Assembly (NCBI RefSeq): GCF_000308815.1
Contig: NZ_BAFX01000120.1
Coordinates: 1 to 64,000, forward strand
Source of the DNA: Nocardia concava NBRC 100430
GTDB taxonomy: Bacteria > Actinomycetota > Actinomycetes > Mycobacteriales > Mycobacteriaceae
Length of the DNA: 64,000 nucleotides
Direction of reading: 5' to 3'
Shown here one piece after another: positions 47,440-55,977 of this stretch (positions are counted from its first letter, which is position 1; every line of letters begins with the position of its first letter). The translations under genes and the position numbers were made by a program. Under the pieces are notes generated by a model. It was not told where the DNA came from, did no database searches, and saw nothing but the letters and a program-made list of their open reading frames with translations.

Positions 47440-48222
47440 GTGCTTCGCACCCGAGGATCGCGGTTCGCAATGTCCGCGCTGGCCCTGGCGGCCTGCGCCA
47501 CCGTCGCCGTGCCGACGGCCTACGCGAAGCCCGCACCGGTACAGAATGTCTCGTCCATTCCGATGATCCCCGAAGGTGTTCCGGTCGACGCGCTGGCGTC
47601 GCTGGTCCCCGCCATCATCGGCGCCGCGACCGGTCCCGCCGATATCGCCGACGCCGGCCCGAAGAACGCCATTCTGGCCCAGGCCAAGCAGCTGCTCGAG
47701 AGCAGCAACCTGCCCGCCCAGGTGAAGACCACCCTGCTCGCGGTCATCACCTTCCTCGACGGCAGCGGCGGTGGCGGCCCGGACATCCCGAAGGACGGCC
47801 CGGTCATCGCCCAGTTCCTGTGGCCGACCATCGGCAAGGGCTGCATCTCCTCCTCCGCCGACTCGGTGGGCACCGCGCTGGCCGTCCCCGGCCCGGCGCA
47901 GCTGCCCCCGCCCGGACCCGCGCAGGGCCAGGCCGGTTTCGTGTTCACCGCGCTGGGCACCAAGCAGCCCACCGATGTGCAGCCGACCCCGATGACGGTG
48001 CAGTGGCTGAACCTGGACACCCGCGCCAGCGGCGTCATGAACCTGACCAACGAGCAGCACATCAACCCCGACGGCCCGGCCACCCTCTCGGCCATCGCCA
48101 ACACCGGTGGCGGCCGCGTGGTCGCCGTCGTCTCGGGTTCGCTGACCACCCAGGCCGATCCGGAGTCGCAGCCGATCACCTGCAACTTCCTGCCGACCAT
48201 CGGCTTCTTCACCGTCGCGTAA
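47440..48222 (+). CDS. Secreted Ala/Pro-rich protein (Rv1158c-like)
   Basis: This 260-residue protein has a Sec signal peptide (FAMSALALAACATVAVPTAY, likely cut after AYA) and no further membrane segment. The mature part contains a Pro-rich loop (PGPAQLPPPGPAQ) and two Cys that may form a disulphide. It lies divergent from pimE, as the conserved secreted gene does in mycobacteria. GTG 47440 follows AAGGAC. Function is unknown; a periplasmic or wall role is likely. A 15-bp-stem terminator follows. Confidence 0.8.
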   Translation: MLRTRGSRFAMSALALAACATVAVPTAYAKPAPVQNVSSIPMIPEGVPVDALASLVPAIIGAATGPADIADAGPKNAILAQAKQLLESSNLPAQVKTTLLAVITFLDGSGGGGPDIPKDGPVIAQFLWPTIGKGCISSSADSVGTALAVPGPAQLPPPGPAQGQAGFVFTALGTKQPTDVQPTPMTVQWLNLDTRASGVMNLTNEQHINPDGPATLSAIANTGGGRVVAVVSGSLTTQADPESQPITCNFLPTIGFFTVA

Positions 48223-48240
48223 GCGATCACCAGCCGAAAA

Positions 48241-48274
48241 CGAAGGACTCCCCGGTATTCCGGGGAGTCCTTCG
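48241..48274 (+). terminator. Strong terminator hairpin
   Basis: Perfect 15-bp arms (CGAAGGACTCCCCGG and its inverse) with a TATT loop start 18 bp after the stop of the secreted protein gene. Confidence 0.8.
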
Positions 48275-48306
48275 TCATTCGGGTGTCCTGTGGTAGACCG
48301 AAGGAC

Positions 48307-48669
48307 ATGGCCGCTGTGACTCACCCTGTGCGGGGACTGCATTCGCGCCGATCGATCCTCTCGATTCGCTCGGAGGGATCGATCCTGTCGATCGGCTCGG
48401 CCTATTCGATCCTGTCGATCGGCAGCGTGGGCTCGGTGCTGTCGATCGGGTCGGTGGGCTCGTTCGGCTCCATCATTTCCTCGGCCTCGTTCGGCAGCCT
48501 GGGGTCAGCCTTCTCGGGCCTGTCGCGCTGGTCGCTGTTCTCCTGGGCAGGAGATCGTCAGAGCTTCAGCCGGGGCGACGAAGACGAAACCGACCGTCAC
48601 TTCACGCTGCGCGTGGTTCCGGAGGAACCCGATCTGGCTCTCGACCCGACCTGCCACTGCCAGACCTAA
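48307..48669 (+). CDS. Ser-x-x triplet-repeat protein of unknown function
   Basis: This 120-residue protein has Ser at every third residue from 13 to 79 (23 triplets; residues 16-78 form seven 9-residue units such as SILSIGSVG). Residues between the serines are mostly Ile, Leu, Val, Gly and Phe. A short basic N-terminus precedes, and a polar, acidic tail (GDEDETD) ending in CHCQT follows. No signal peptide or known domain is seen. The regular spacing suits a repetitive beta or polyproline-type fold rather than a globular one. ATG 48307 has AAGGA close by. It stands alone between two terminators. Confidence 0.75.
   Translation: MAAVTHPVRGLHSRRSILSIRSEGSILSIGSAYSILSIGSVGSVLSIGSVGSFGSIISSASFGSLGSAFSGLSRWSLFSWAGDRQSFSRGDEDETDRHFTLRVVPEEPDLALDPTCHCQT
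48352..48540 (+). repeat. Seven 27-bp coding repeats
   Basis: Seven 27-bp units, beginning TCGATCCTSTCGATC-like in the first three, fill this span exactly. They keep the Ser triplet frame, while base identity falls from the first to the last unit. Confidence 0.75.
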
Positions 48670-48688
48670 CCCCTTGTCTTTTCATCAT

Positions 48689-48719
48689 CGTGCCCCGCTG
48701 CTGAAAGCAGCGGGGCACG
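48689..48719. terminator. Bidirectional terminator between converging genes
   Basis: CGTGCCCCGCTGCT and its exact inverse form a 14-bp stem with a GAA loop. It lies 20 bp from each of the two converging stop codons. Confidence 0.8.
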
Positions 48720-48739
48720 AGAGCTTCGAGAGTGGGGAT

Positions 48740-49468
48740 TTACCACCACTGGCCGTATTGCGCGGCCAGCACATTGTTGACGTCCACGGAGATGCCGCCC
48801 ACCTCGCGCTTGTCGATCTCGAACTGGTGGAGGTGGGCGCCGGGGTGGACGTAGCCCTTCGGGGTGCCCCAATTGTGTTGCCAGAAGTACGAACCCAGGC
48901 CCGCGTCGCTGATGTTGTCGATGGTCGGTGAGTTCGCGTAGACGCCTAGACGTTCGCGTCCGATGACCGTCTCCCAGCCGCGCAGGTACGGGTCGATCAT
49001 CTTCTCGAACTCTTCGTCGTCCGGATTGTCGTCGATCGAGGCGTAGATGGGTGCGCCGTCGGGCCCGCCCGCGGACTTGTGCAGCACCAAACCCCGTGCG
49101 GCGTGCCGCAATCCGGCCTCGTAGCCGCCGCGCCAGTCCGCGGTCGGCCCCTTGCCGAACTGGTAGCAGGAGACCACGGACAGGCCCACGGCGCGCAGGG
49201 CGTCGACCTCGCGGGCGAGCAGGGGTTTGCCCGCCATCCATTCCGCACCGGGTCGCCGGTCCGAGACGTAGCGGATGACGCCGATATGGCCGTCGTCGCT
49301 GATGGATTGGGGTGAGGGGACGCCGCCCGCGTAATCGAGCAGCGTGCCGATCGCCTGCTTCTTCGCCCGGGCGGCAGCGGGCGGGAGGGCCAGTCCGGCG
49401 GTGATCCCGGCGGCGAGAACCGTTGCGCCGGATAGGAAGTTCCGTCGATTGACATGGGCAGAACGCAT
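48740..49468 (-). CDS. Tat-exported DUF1906 glycoside-hydrolase-like protein (Rv2525c-like)
   Basis: This 242-residue protein has a twin-arginine signal (NRRNFLSGATVLAAGI) and a DUF1906/GH25-like TIM barrel (IGTLLDYAGGVPSPQS, VVSCYQFGKG, IYASIDDNPDDEEF, SYFWQHNW). The acidic residues in DDNPDDEE lie where related hydrolases have their catalytic residues. Rv2525c in M. tuberculosis is Tat-secreted and affects the cell envelope and beta-lactam response. ATG 49468 follows AAGGAG at proper spacing. It depends on the Tat system to which tatB belongs. Confidence 0.87.
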   Translation of the reverse strand: MRSAHVNRRNFLSGATVLAAGITAGLALPPAAARAKKQAIGTLLDYAGGVPSPQSISDDGHIGVIRYVSDRRPGAEWMAGKPLLAREVDALRAVGLSVVSCYQFGKGPTADWRGGYEAGLRHAARGLVLHKSAGGPDGAPIYASIDDNPDDEEFEKMIDPYLRGWETVIGRERLGVYANSPTIDNISDAGLGSYFWQHNWGTPKGYVHPGAHLHQFEIDKREVGGISVDVNNVLAAQYGQWW

Positions 49469-49698
49469 CTCGGGCTCCTTCGCGCACACTCACTGGTCGA
49501 ACATGTCGAACAAAAAGCGGCGTACCCGGCGCACCTTCCCCGATGAACAACAAGATCATCCGTGCGCCGGGAGCCCTGAACGTGCCCTCATTTCACCATA
49601 TTCACATTGGAATCGCCAGACTCATCGGGCACAGCGGCACCATATGTCACATGCAGGCGAAACCGGGCGCTAGCCGGGAGAGAGCAAAGCTGCAGCTA

Positions 49699-50916
49699 TC
49701 AGACGCGTGTGGAGTCCAGCCGCGCGCCGACATCGATGGTCCGGCGCGACACGTCGGCCACCTCGGTGCGCACCACATTGGCCACCTGGGCCGCGATCTG
49801 CTTGCGCATGCCCGCGATCTTGCCGAGCGCGGCGGCCCGCCAGCCCTCGGCCGTCATGTCCAGGTCGATGTCCCCGGCCCGCGGCGGCACCGCGTCGATG
49901 ACGATCAGCAACGGTTCCGCGGCGCGCGCGGTCAACGCCACCGGCACCTGCACCTCGGCCTTGTAGCGGTTGGTCTTCAGCACGTCCACGGAGATGTCCA
50001 GGCTCACCGGAATGGTGAGATCGAAACGCACCAGGGCGGGATCGTGGGCGTGGTTCCCGGCCGCCGCTTCCGCGGATTCGGCCGCGGCCTTCGGCAATTC
50101 GGCGATCCGCGGCTCCGGCGGGGGCGCCGTCGTGACCGACCCGGCCTCGGCCACCTTGGGCAGCCGCACGCTGCCCTGCACCCAGACCTCGGCCTTGTTG
50201 CCGGGTCCGGTGCGCATGGGCCCGACCTCGATGGGCTTACCGGCCATGGATTCCACGACCTCCTGCACCCGCTCCACGGTGACGATGCGGGAGAAGAAGC
50301 GGCGGCCGAACTCGTCGTAGCCGATCCAGTCGTGGGTGGGCCGCCCGCGATAGGGCGAGTTGGTCTTGTTGAGGATGGCCTCGACGTCGAAGGTGCGCCC
50401 GCGCTGCGAATCCGGGTCGGCCAGAATGCCGTTGATGCGGTTGGCGACCTCGCGCTGCACCAGCTGCGCGATCGGGTTGAGCAGCAGTTCCCACGCCGTG
50501 CCGATGGCTTGGGCGCGCATGACGAAGCTGACGTCGCGGCCGGTGACCGGGGGAATATCGATGACGATGAGCAGCGGGTCGGCGGTGCGGGCGTGCATGG
50601 TGAGGTCGATCTCGACGACCGCCTCCAGCCGCAGCCGCTGCCCGCCCAGGGTGACGTCGACCCGCAGTTTCACCGGGAGCATGACGTCGAAATGCACGTG
50701 CGGCCCGCGCCGGATGACGGTGGGTTTGCCGATGCTGCCCTTGGCGACGAACCGGGCGAGTCCGGCAGGACCGATTCCGAAGGGGCCGATGGTCATCCCC
50801 CGCCCGGCCACACTGGAGACCGCGGATTCGATCCGGGATTCCGTCACCGCCGCCGCCACGAAACGTTCGCCGAATTCGGCGTAATCGATCCAGGAGGGTT
50901 GGTCGGACGACGTCAT
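49699..50916 (-). CDS. Protein with two tandem copies of an unknown domain (possible lipid-binding fold)
   Basis: This 405-residue protein consists of two related halves. Each opens with W-I-x-Y-x-E-F-G-x-R-F (residues about 9-20 and 199-210), then VT..R...V.S.AG, a Gly-Pro segment (GPFGIGPAG; GPMRTGPGN) and a basic amphipathic sequence ending in LLIVIDxxPP. A linker rich in Ala/Glu/Pro lies inside the second half. There is no signal peptide. The long strands with hydrophobic faces recall TULIP-type lipid carriers, but this is only a guess. It lies between the CHAP-like gene and the DUF1906 gene. Confidence 0.7.
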   Translation of the reverse strand: MTSSDQPSWIDYAEFGERFVAAAVTESRIESAVSSVAGRGMTIGPFGIGPAGLARFVAKGSIGKPTVIRRGPHVHFDVMLPVKLRVDVTLGGQRLRLEAVVEIDLTMHARTADPLLIVIDIPPVTGRDVSFVMRAQAIGTAWELLLNPIAQLVQREVANRINGILADPDSQRGRTFDVEAILNKTNSPYRGRPTHDWIGYDEFGRRFFSRIVTVERVQEVVESMAGKPIEVGPMRTGPGNKAEVWVQGSVRLPKVAEAGSVTTAPPPEPRIAELPKAAAESAEAAAGNHAHDPALVRFDLTIPVSLDISVDVLKTNRYKAEVQVPVALTARAAEPLLIVIDAVPPRAGDIDLDMTAEGWRAAALGKIAGMRKQIAAQVANVVRTEVADVSRRTIDVGARLDSTRV

Positions 50917-51073
50917 CCAGCTTCTTTCGTCGGGCGGGGACCCCTGTCCTGCCGATGAGGGGGCAGCAGGACAGGGATCGATCGACGACGCTGCCGGGCG
51001 CCGCCGAAACCCATCGTAAGCGGAAGGTGCGCTCAGGAGTACACCCCGCCCCGCGTGTTTCCAGAATGTGGAA

Positions 51074-51730
51074 TCAGCGTGTTCCCAATCGCCCGAATCC
51101 GACCAGCCCCGATGTGCCGGATGGGCGGAATTTGTGGATGGCCACACCACCGGATTCCCCGGCTTCATTGCCACCTACCGTGGTGATGGTATCGGAATCT
51201 ACGGCAATAACAATATTCGTGTGCTGGGTGAACACACTGGAATCCGAGTACATCACCACGTCACCGACCCGCGGTTGATATCCGTTGTTGGCCTGCTCGA
51301 AACGATGTTGTCCCCGGTAGTACTCCTCCAGGGTGTAGACGCCAGGAATGCGCCAGGTGCCCGAATTCGGATTGCTCAAAGGTTGTCCGGCCGCGCGCAT
51401 CACCCAGCTGACGAAGTCGGCGCACCACGGTTCGGCAATGCCCTCGGAGTATTTGTCGCGACCGGACTGTTCGTCGAATTGCTGCCGCAGGATCTCCACC
51501 ACTTTCGCCTGATCAGCGCTCAATCCCGTGGTGTCCACGTCCGGAAAGGCGTGCAGCAGACGGCCGTCCATCTCGCGCGGACCGTAGGGCACCTCGTGCC
51601 GGTGCTGCTGCCAGTACCGCACGCCGAGCACTCCCCCGACGCTCAGCGCCGAAATCACCACCAGCGCAACGGTGCTCACCACCAGCCAGCGGCGACGGGT
51701 GCGTGGTCTGCGCTCCAGCTCGACTGTCAT
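51074..51730 (-). CDS. Membrane-anchored CHAP-like amidase/peptidase
   Basis: This 218-residue protein has one N-terminal membrane helix (about residues 15-38) and an outside CHAP-like domain. The catalytic Cys103 is in EPWCADFVSWVMR and the His follows in TQHTNIVIAVDSD. CHAP enzymes cut peptidoglycan cross-bridges or stem peptides. ATG 51730 follows GGGGAGGA at ideal spacing; an open extension to 51820 is not needed. It may remodel the wall locally. It lies downstream of the large regulator gene on the same strand. Confidence 0.85.
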   Translation of the reverse strand: MTVELERRPRTRRRWLVVSTVALVVISALSVGGVLGVRYWQQHRHEVPYGPREMDGRLLHAFPDVDTTGLSADQAKVVEILRQQFDEQSGRDKYSEGIAEPWCADFVSWVMRAAGQPLSNPNSGTWRIPGVYTLEEYYRGQHRFEQANNGYQPRVGDVVMYSDSSVFTQHTNIVIAVDSDTITTVGGNEAGESGGVAIHKFRPSGTSGLVGFGRLGTR

Positions 51731-51823
51731 TGCTCGTCCTCCCCGTTCCGGCCGTCCATCGGCTCTATCAGGTAGGACGCAGCCCGAGATCAGAGAGTTC
51801 CGGCCGCCGCGGATCTCCACAAT

Positions 51824-51869
51824 TTCTTCACGAACGGCGCACCGGGTTCGTCACGAACGGCGCACCAGG
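51824..51869. repeat. Stop-spanning tandem duplication at the large regulator gene end
   Basis: A 23-bp unit (TTCTTCACGAACGGCGCACC plus GGG) at 51824-51846 recurs at 51847-51869 with two changes. The second copy contains the in-frame stop (TCA at 51851-51853) and the last codons; the first repeats both. Confidence 0.88.
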
Positions 51870-54800
51870 CGGCTGCGGCCCATCGGGCCCAGGCGGCTGG
51901 CCTGCATGAGACCCACACCCGGGGGCGCGAGTTCGACCAGATCGGACTGCAATCGGGCCTGCAACTGCTCCGCGGCGGCGTGATGGTTGGCCGCCTCCTG
52001 GTGGTCGCCGAGGTAGGTGGCCAGCTCGGCGAGGATGTAGTCCATGGGCCCGAACACCGTGGCGCCGGTCTCGAGTCCGCAGATGGTGCCGGAGTAGGGC
52101 AGCAGTTGCCGGTAGACCGCCAGCGCGGCTTCCGGATCCCCGAAGGCGATAGCCAGGCGCGCCTTGACCGCGGTGAAGGTGGACCAGAACTGCGGCGCGG
52201 GCACCGGCATGGTGGCCAGCACCCGGCGGGCCTCCTCCGGGCGGCCGGCGTGCACCAGCGCCAGCGCGTAACCGTGAATGAACAGTTCGGGTTTGAGGGC
52301 GGCGCGCTCGCGCAGCTCCTCCAGGTACTCCGACATGTCGTTGCGCAGCCAGCCAATGGAGACCGCGATGCCGATGTGCAGCGCGTTCGGGTCGCGGGTC
52401 GGTTCGGCCGCGCCCTCACCGGAATGCGCCACCAGATCGTCGAGATCGGCGTAGCCCTCGGCGAGCAGGCGCAGCACCTCATCGGTGTTGCCGCGCAACA
52501 ACTCCAGCACCATGCCGAACGGGGCGATGGCGTCGAGCAGGTGCCGCAGCTGGCCGTCGGTGGCGTATTCGCTGGCCTTGCGGGCGTGGTCGGCGGCCGC
52601 CGTCAGGTCGGCGTCGGCCAGGCAGGCCCGGAACAGCAGATAGTGCGCGAGCGCCCGGAATTCGGTGAGCTGCTCCTCGGTCGAGATCCGGAGTAGTTGC
52701 GTCGCATGCCTTTTCAGGTCGTGGGCGCGCAGGAATCCACCGGCGGCGAAGGCCGCGAACGCCTGCGCGTTGATGACCGTGCACACCAGATCCGGGTCGC
52801 CGAGCCGCTCGGCCATCACCATCGCGGCCGCGGCCATGATCCGGGCGGTCGACGGATCCTCGACGGCCCGATCGAAGACGGCGGTGACCTGCAACAGGAT
52901 CCGTGTTCGCATCGGCAGATCCAGATCGGCCGACGCGATCCGCAAGGGCTCCCGCAGCCGCGGATCCGGCGTATGCCAATCGTGCACGGACCAGATCAGC
53001 GGCGTCGGCCAGCAGGTCGCGGCGTGCGCGAGCAGCGCCCGCCCACCGGCCGATGCGGTGCGCGCAGCGCCATCCCCGCCGAATCCGGCTGTCCCGCCCA
53101 AGGATTCGGCCAGGTCCAGGGCCTGTTCACGGGCCGCCCGCGCCGCGATGTGCTGCCCGTCGTAGGCCAGCGCCACCACCAGCTCACACCGTGCCTCGAG
53201 CACGGCCAGACGCTCCGCGAACGACGCGGCGGGACCGGCGTGCCCGGCCAGATCGTGCAACGCCAGCACCGATCGCCAGCGCCGCACCGCATCGGCCCGC
53301 ATGCGCCGCTCCACGCACCGCCGGGCCGCGGCGCGCACGTAAGGCAGTGCCACCGTGGCGGTTTCGACGGTCGCGCCCAGTGCCGCGTGATGCGCCAGCG
53401 CGTCGATATCGCGCCCTCGCGGAACCCGGACCTCGTCCCGGGCGCGGTTCCACGGGAGGGGTGAAGGCTCGCGCGCGGGCGGGTCGCCGGCCGTGTCCGG
53501 ATTCGCGATGGGCTCTTCGGCTTGCTGTGCCCGCACACTTCCGCTGGGAGACGCGGAATCCGGCACTTCCGGGGCCGAGTCGCTCGCCGTGTCGCTTTCG
53601 CTCAGGTCGGGCCCGGAAGTCGCGGGGGCGTGCCGAACACCTGCCGCGTCGTCGTCGTGTCCTGGATCGGAATTCACCGGGGGGCCGGTCACGGCGGCGG
53701 GTTCGGAAACGGCTGTGTCCGTGGCCATTTCAGCGGGTCTGGCCGCCACCACCTCGTCGGCGCCCCGGAGGGCGGACAGCGCCCGTTCGTCGCGGCGAGC
53801 GGCCCGCTGCCGGGGTGCGCCGAGCAGCGCTGCGACCAGGTGGTCCGCTCCCCAAAGTGCCGCCAGTACCCGATTCCCGGCGCCCGGAGCGTCTTCCGCC
53901 CGAGTACGGTCGGCGCCGCGCCGGTCGGCGCGGGCGGTCGCGCCCTCCGCTCCGGTCGTGACCGGGGTGGAGTGCGCTCCTGTCGTGCCCGATGCGGTCG
54001 GCTCGCCCGTGGCGCTCGGCGCGGCGGGCGCCGGGCCGGGGTCGCGGCGCAGGTATTCGAAGGCGGCCCAGTGCATTCGGGTGCGCCGCAGGGTGGGCAG
54101 GTCGTAGTAGACGGTTTCGCGGACCAGGGCGTGGTCGAAGATGATGCGGCCGGCGCGGTCGGTGCGGAGCAGGCGGGCCGATTCGGCCGTCGCGATCAGG
54201 TCGATGACGGTGTCGGTGGGGCGGTCGACGGAGGCGGCGAGGGTGGTCATATCGCTGTCCTCGCCCCAGACCGAGAGGTGGCGCAGCAGATCCACCACAT
54301 CCGGCGGGAGTTGGGCGATGCGGCGGCCGAGCAGGTCGCGGACGCTGTTGGGCAGGGCGTCGGTGGTGCCCTGGGTGGCAACGAGTTTGGCGAGTTCGCG
54401 CACGAACAGCGGGTTGCCGCCGGTGCGGCGGCGCAGCAGTTCGATGGTGCGGTCGTCGAGCTCGGTAAGTCCGGCGGCGGCCGCGGCGCGGCGGGTGCCG
54501 GCCATGTCCAGGCCGTCGAGGTCGATGCGGTCGGCGGTGAAAAGCGCCAGGGCGGCGGCGGTGTCGCGGACGCCGGTGCCCGCCTCGGTGCCGCGCAGGG
54601 TGGCGACGATGAGGATGGGGCGGTCGCGCAGCCAGTTCACAACCTGCCGCAGCACCTGCAGGGTGGCGGTGTCCGCGCCGTGCACATCCTCGAGCACGAT
54701 GGCGATGGGCGTGCCGGCCGAGCGTTCCCGGCAGGACCGGACCACGCGCCGGGCCAGGGTGAAAGCGTCGGCGGCGGTGAAGGTTTCGGGGTCGGCGGCG

Positions 54801-55888
54801 TCGAGGCCGGTGAGCACCTCGGCCCAGGCCCAGGCGGGCGGCGCGGATTCGACCTCGGGGCAGCGGCCGAAGACGGTGGTCCAGCCGCGGTCGCCCAGGT
54901 GCTGGGTGACGGTGGTGGCGAGGGTGGTCTTCCCGGCGCCGGCCTCACCGGAGAGCCACACCAGCCGGACCTGCCCGGCCGCGGCGGTATCGGCGGCGGC
55001 CAGGACGGCGGCGCGCTGGGGCGCGTATCCGGTGTCCGGCAACGGTTCCGGATCCGGACGGGGTTCCGGCTCGACGGGTTTGACGGGCGCGGGCGGGGTC
55101 ACGGTCTCGGTGTCCACCGAGTGCGTGAGGATGGCGGTTTCCAGATCCCGCAGTCCCGGACCGGGATCCACGCCGAATTCCAGGGTCAGGAATTCGCGGC
55201 TGCGGCGCACGGTGGCGAGCGCGTCCAGTGACTGTCCCAGTCGGTACTGCGCGATGGCCAGCAGCCGCGCGCACTCCTCGCGTCCCGGATGCTCCTCGAG
55301 AATGGGCCGCAGCGCCAGCACCACCTCGGCGGGCCGGTTCAGCTCCAGCGCCGCCTGGGCCCGCAGTTCGGCCGCGGTCAGGCGCAGGGCCAGCAGGCGG
55401 GCGGTTTCCTGTGCCGCCCAGGGCATTCCGGGAAACGATTCGAAGGCCGCGCCGTGCCAGCAGGCCAGCGCGGCGTCCAGTACCCGCACCTGTTCGAGCG
55501 GGTCGGGCCGTCCCGCCGGGTCGCGCATGGCGGCCTCGTGGCCGTGCAGCAGCTGTTCGAAGTGCCAGGAATCCACTTGGGACGGCTCGAGATTCAACGC
55601 ATAACCGTGGGATTCGGACACGATGACCCGGGAGTGCGCGCGCCGCGGCCGGTCGGGTTCGAAGACCCGCCGCAGGTTGTGGATGTAGACCTGTAGCGCG
55701 GCAACGGCTTTGGCGGGCGGGTCGCCGTGCCAGAGATCGTCGATGAGCCGTTCGGTGGGCACCACCCGGCCACCGGCCGCGACCAGCCGTCCCAGCACCG
55801 CGCACTGCATGGGCGCGCCCGGAGGCACCCGTGAACCATCGATGCTGATGTGCAGTGGACCCAGCACCCCGATGCGTATGAGCGCCAT
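51851..55888 (-). CDS. Very large SARP/AfsR-type transcriptional regulator with ATPase domain
   Basis: This 1345-residue protein has a winged-helix Trans_reg_C-like DNA-binding domain (about 5-100), a bacterial transcriptional activation domain (105-250) and an AAA/NB-ARC-like ATPase with Walker A GEAGAGKT (Lys320) and Walker B VLEDVHGAD. A disordered Ala/Thr/Pro-rich linker follows (about 640-830), then a TPR-like C-terminus. SARP proteins activate secondary-metabolite genes and sense signals through ATPase and TPR parts. No biosynthetic cluster is next to it. A stand-alone sensor domain lies divergent. The 3' end is duplicated. Confidence 0.88.
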   Translation of the reverse strand: MALIRIGVLGPLHISIDGSRVPPGAPMQCAVLGRLVAAGGRVVPTERLIDDLWHGDPPAKAVAALQVYIHNLRRVFEPDRPRRAHSRVIVSESHGYALNLEPSQVDSWHFEQLLHGHEAAMRDPAGRPDPLEQVRVLDAALACWHGAAFESFPGMPWAAQETARLLALRLTAAELRAQAALELNRPAEVVLALRPILEEHPGREECARLLAIAQYRLGQSLDALATVRRSREFLTLEFGVDPGPGLRDLETAILTHSVDTETVTPPAPVKPVEPEPRPDPEPLPDTGYAPQRAAVLAAADTAAAGQVRLVWLSGEAGAGKTTLATTVTQHLGDRGWTTVFGRCPEVESAPPAWAWAEVLTGLDAADPETFTAADAFTLARRVVRSCRERSAGTPIAIVLEDVHGADTATLQVLRQVVNWLRDRPILIVATLRGTEAGTGVRDTAAALALFTADRIDLDGLDMAGTRRAAAAAGLTELDDRTIELLRRRTGGNPLFVRELAKLVATQGTTDALPNSVRDLLGRRIAQLPPDVVDLLRHLSVWGEDSDMTTLAASVDRPTDTVIDLIATAESARLLRTDRAGRIIFDHALVRETVYYDLPTLRRTRMHWAAFEYLRRDPGPAPAAPSATGEPTASGTTGAHSTPVTTGAEGATARADRRGADRTRAEDAPGAGNRVLAALWGADHLVAALLGAPRQRAARRDERALSALRGADEVVAARPAEMATDTAVSEPAAVTGPPVNSDPGHDDDAAGVRHAPATSGPDLSESDTASDSAPEVPDSASPSGSVRAQQAEEPIANPDTAGDPPAREPSPLPWNRARDEVRVPRGRDIDALAHHAALGATVETATVALPYVRAAARRCVERRMRADAVRRWRSVLALHDLAGHAGPAASFAERLAVLEARCELVVALAYDGQHIAARAAREQALDLAESLGGTAGFGGDGAARTASAGGRALLAHAATCWPTPLIWSVHDWHTPDPRLREPLRIASADLDLPMRTRILLQVTAVFDRAVEDPSTARIMAAAAMVMAERLGDPDLVCTVINAQAFAAFAAGGFLRAHDLKRHATQLLRISTEEQLTEFRALAHYLLFRACLADADLTAAADHARKASEYATDGQLRHLLDAIAPFGMVLELLRGNTDEVLRLLAEGYADLDDLVAHSGEGAAEPTRDPNALHIGIAVSIGWLRNDMSEYLEELRERAALKPELFIHGYALALVHAGRPEEARRVLATMPVPAPQFWSTFTAVKARLAIAFGDPEAALAVYRQLLPYSGTICGLETGATVFGPMDYILAELATYLGDHQEAANHHAAAEQLQARLQSDLVELAPPGVGLMQASRLGPMGRSRLVRRS

Positions 55889-55977
55889 GTCGCCGCGCGA
55901 CCCCCGTACCCAACTTCGAATAAAACCAAACAGAGTGCTCTCAATATGACAGAAATTCTGCGAGATCGCCCTGTCTT

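Noticed and set aside
48352-48540. CRISPR-like array
   Set aside because: The 27-bp units are contiguous, without spacers, and keep one coding frame; no cas genes are present.
53522-55231. A 569-codon plus-strand frame
   Set aside because: It is antisense to the SARP gene and is explained by high GC and codon bias.
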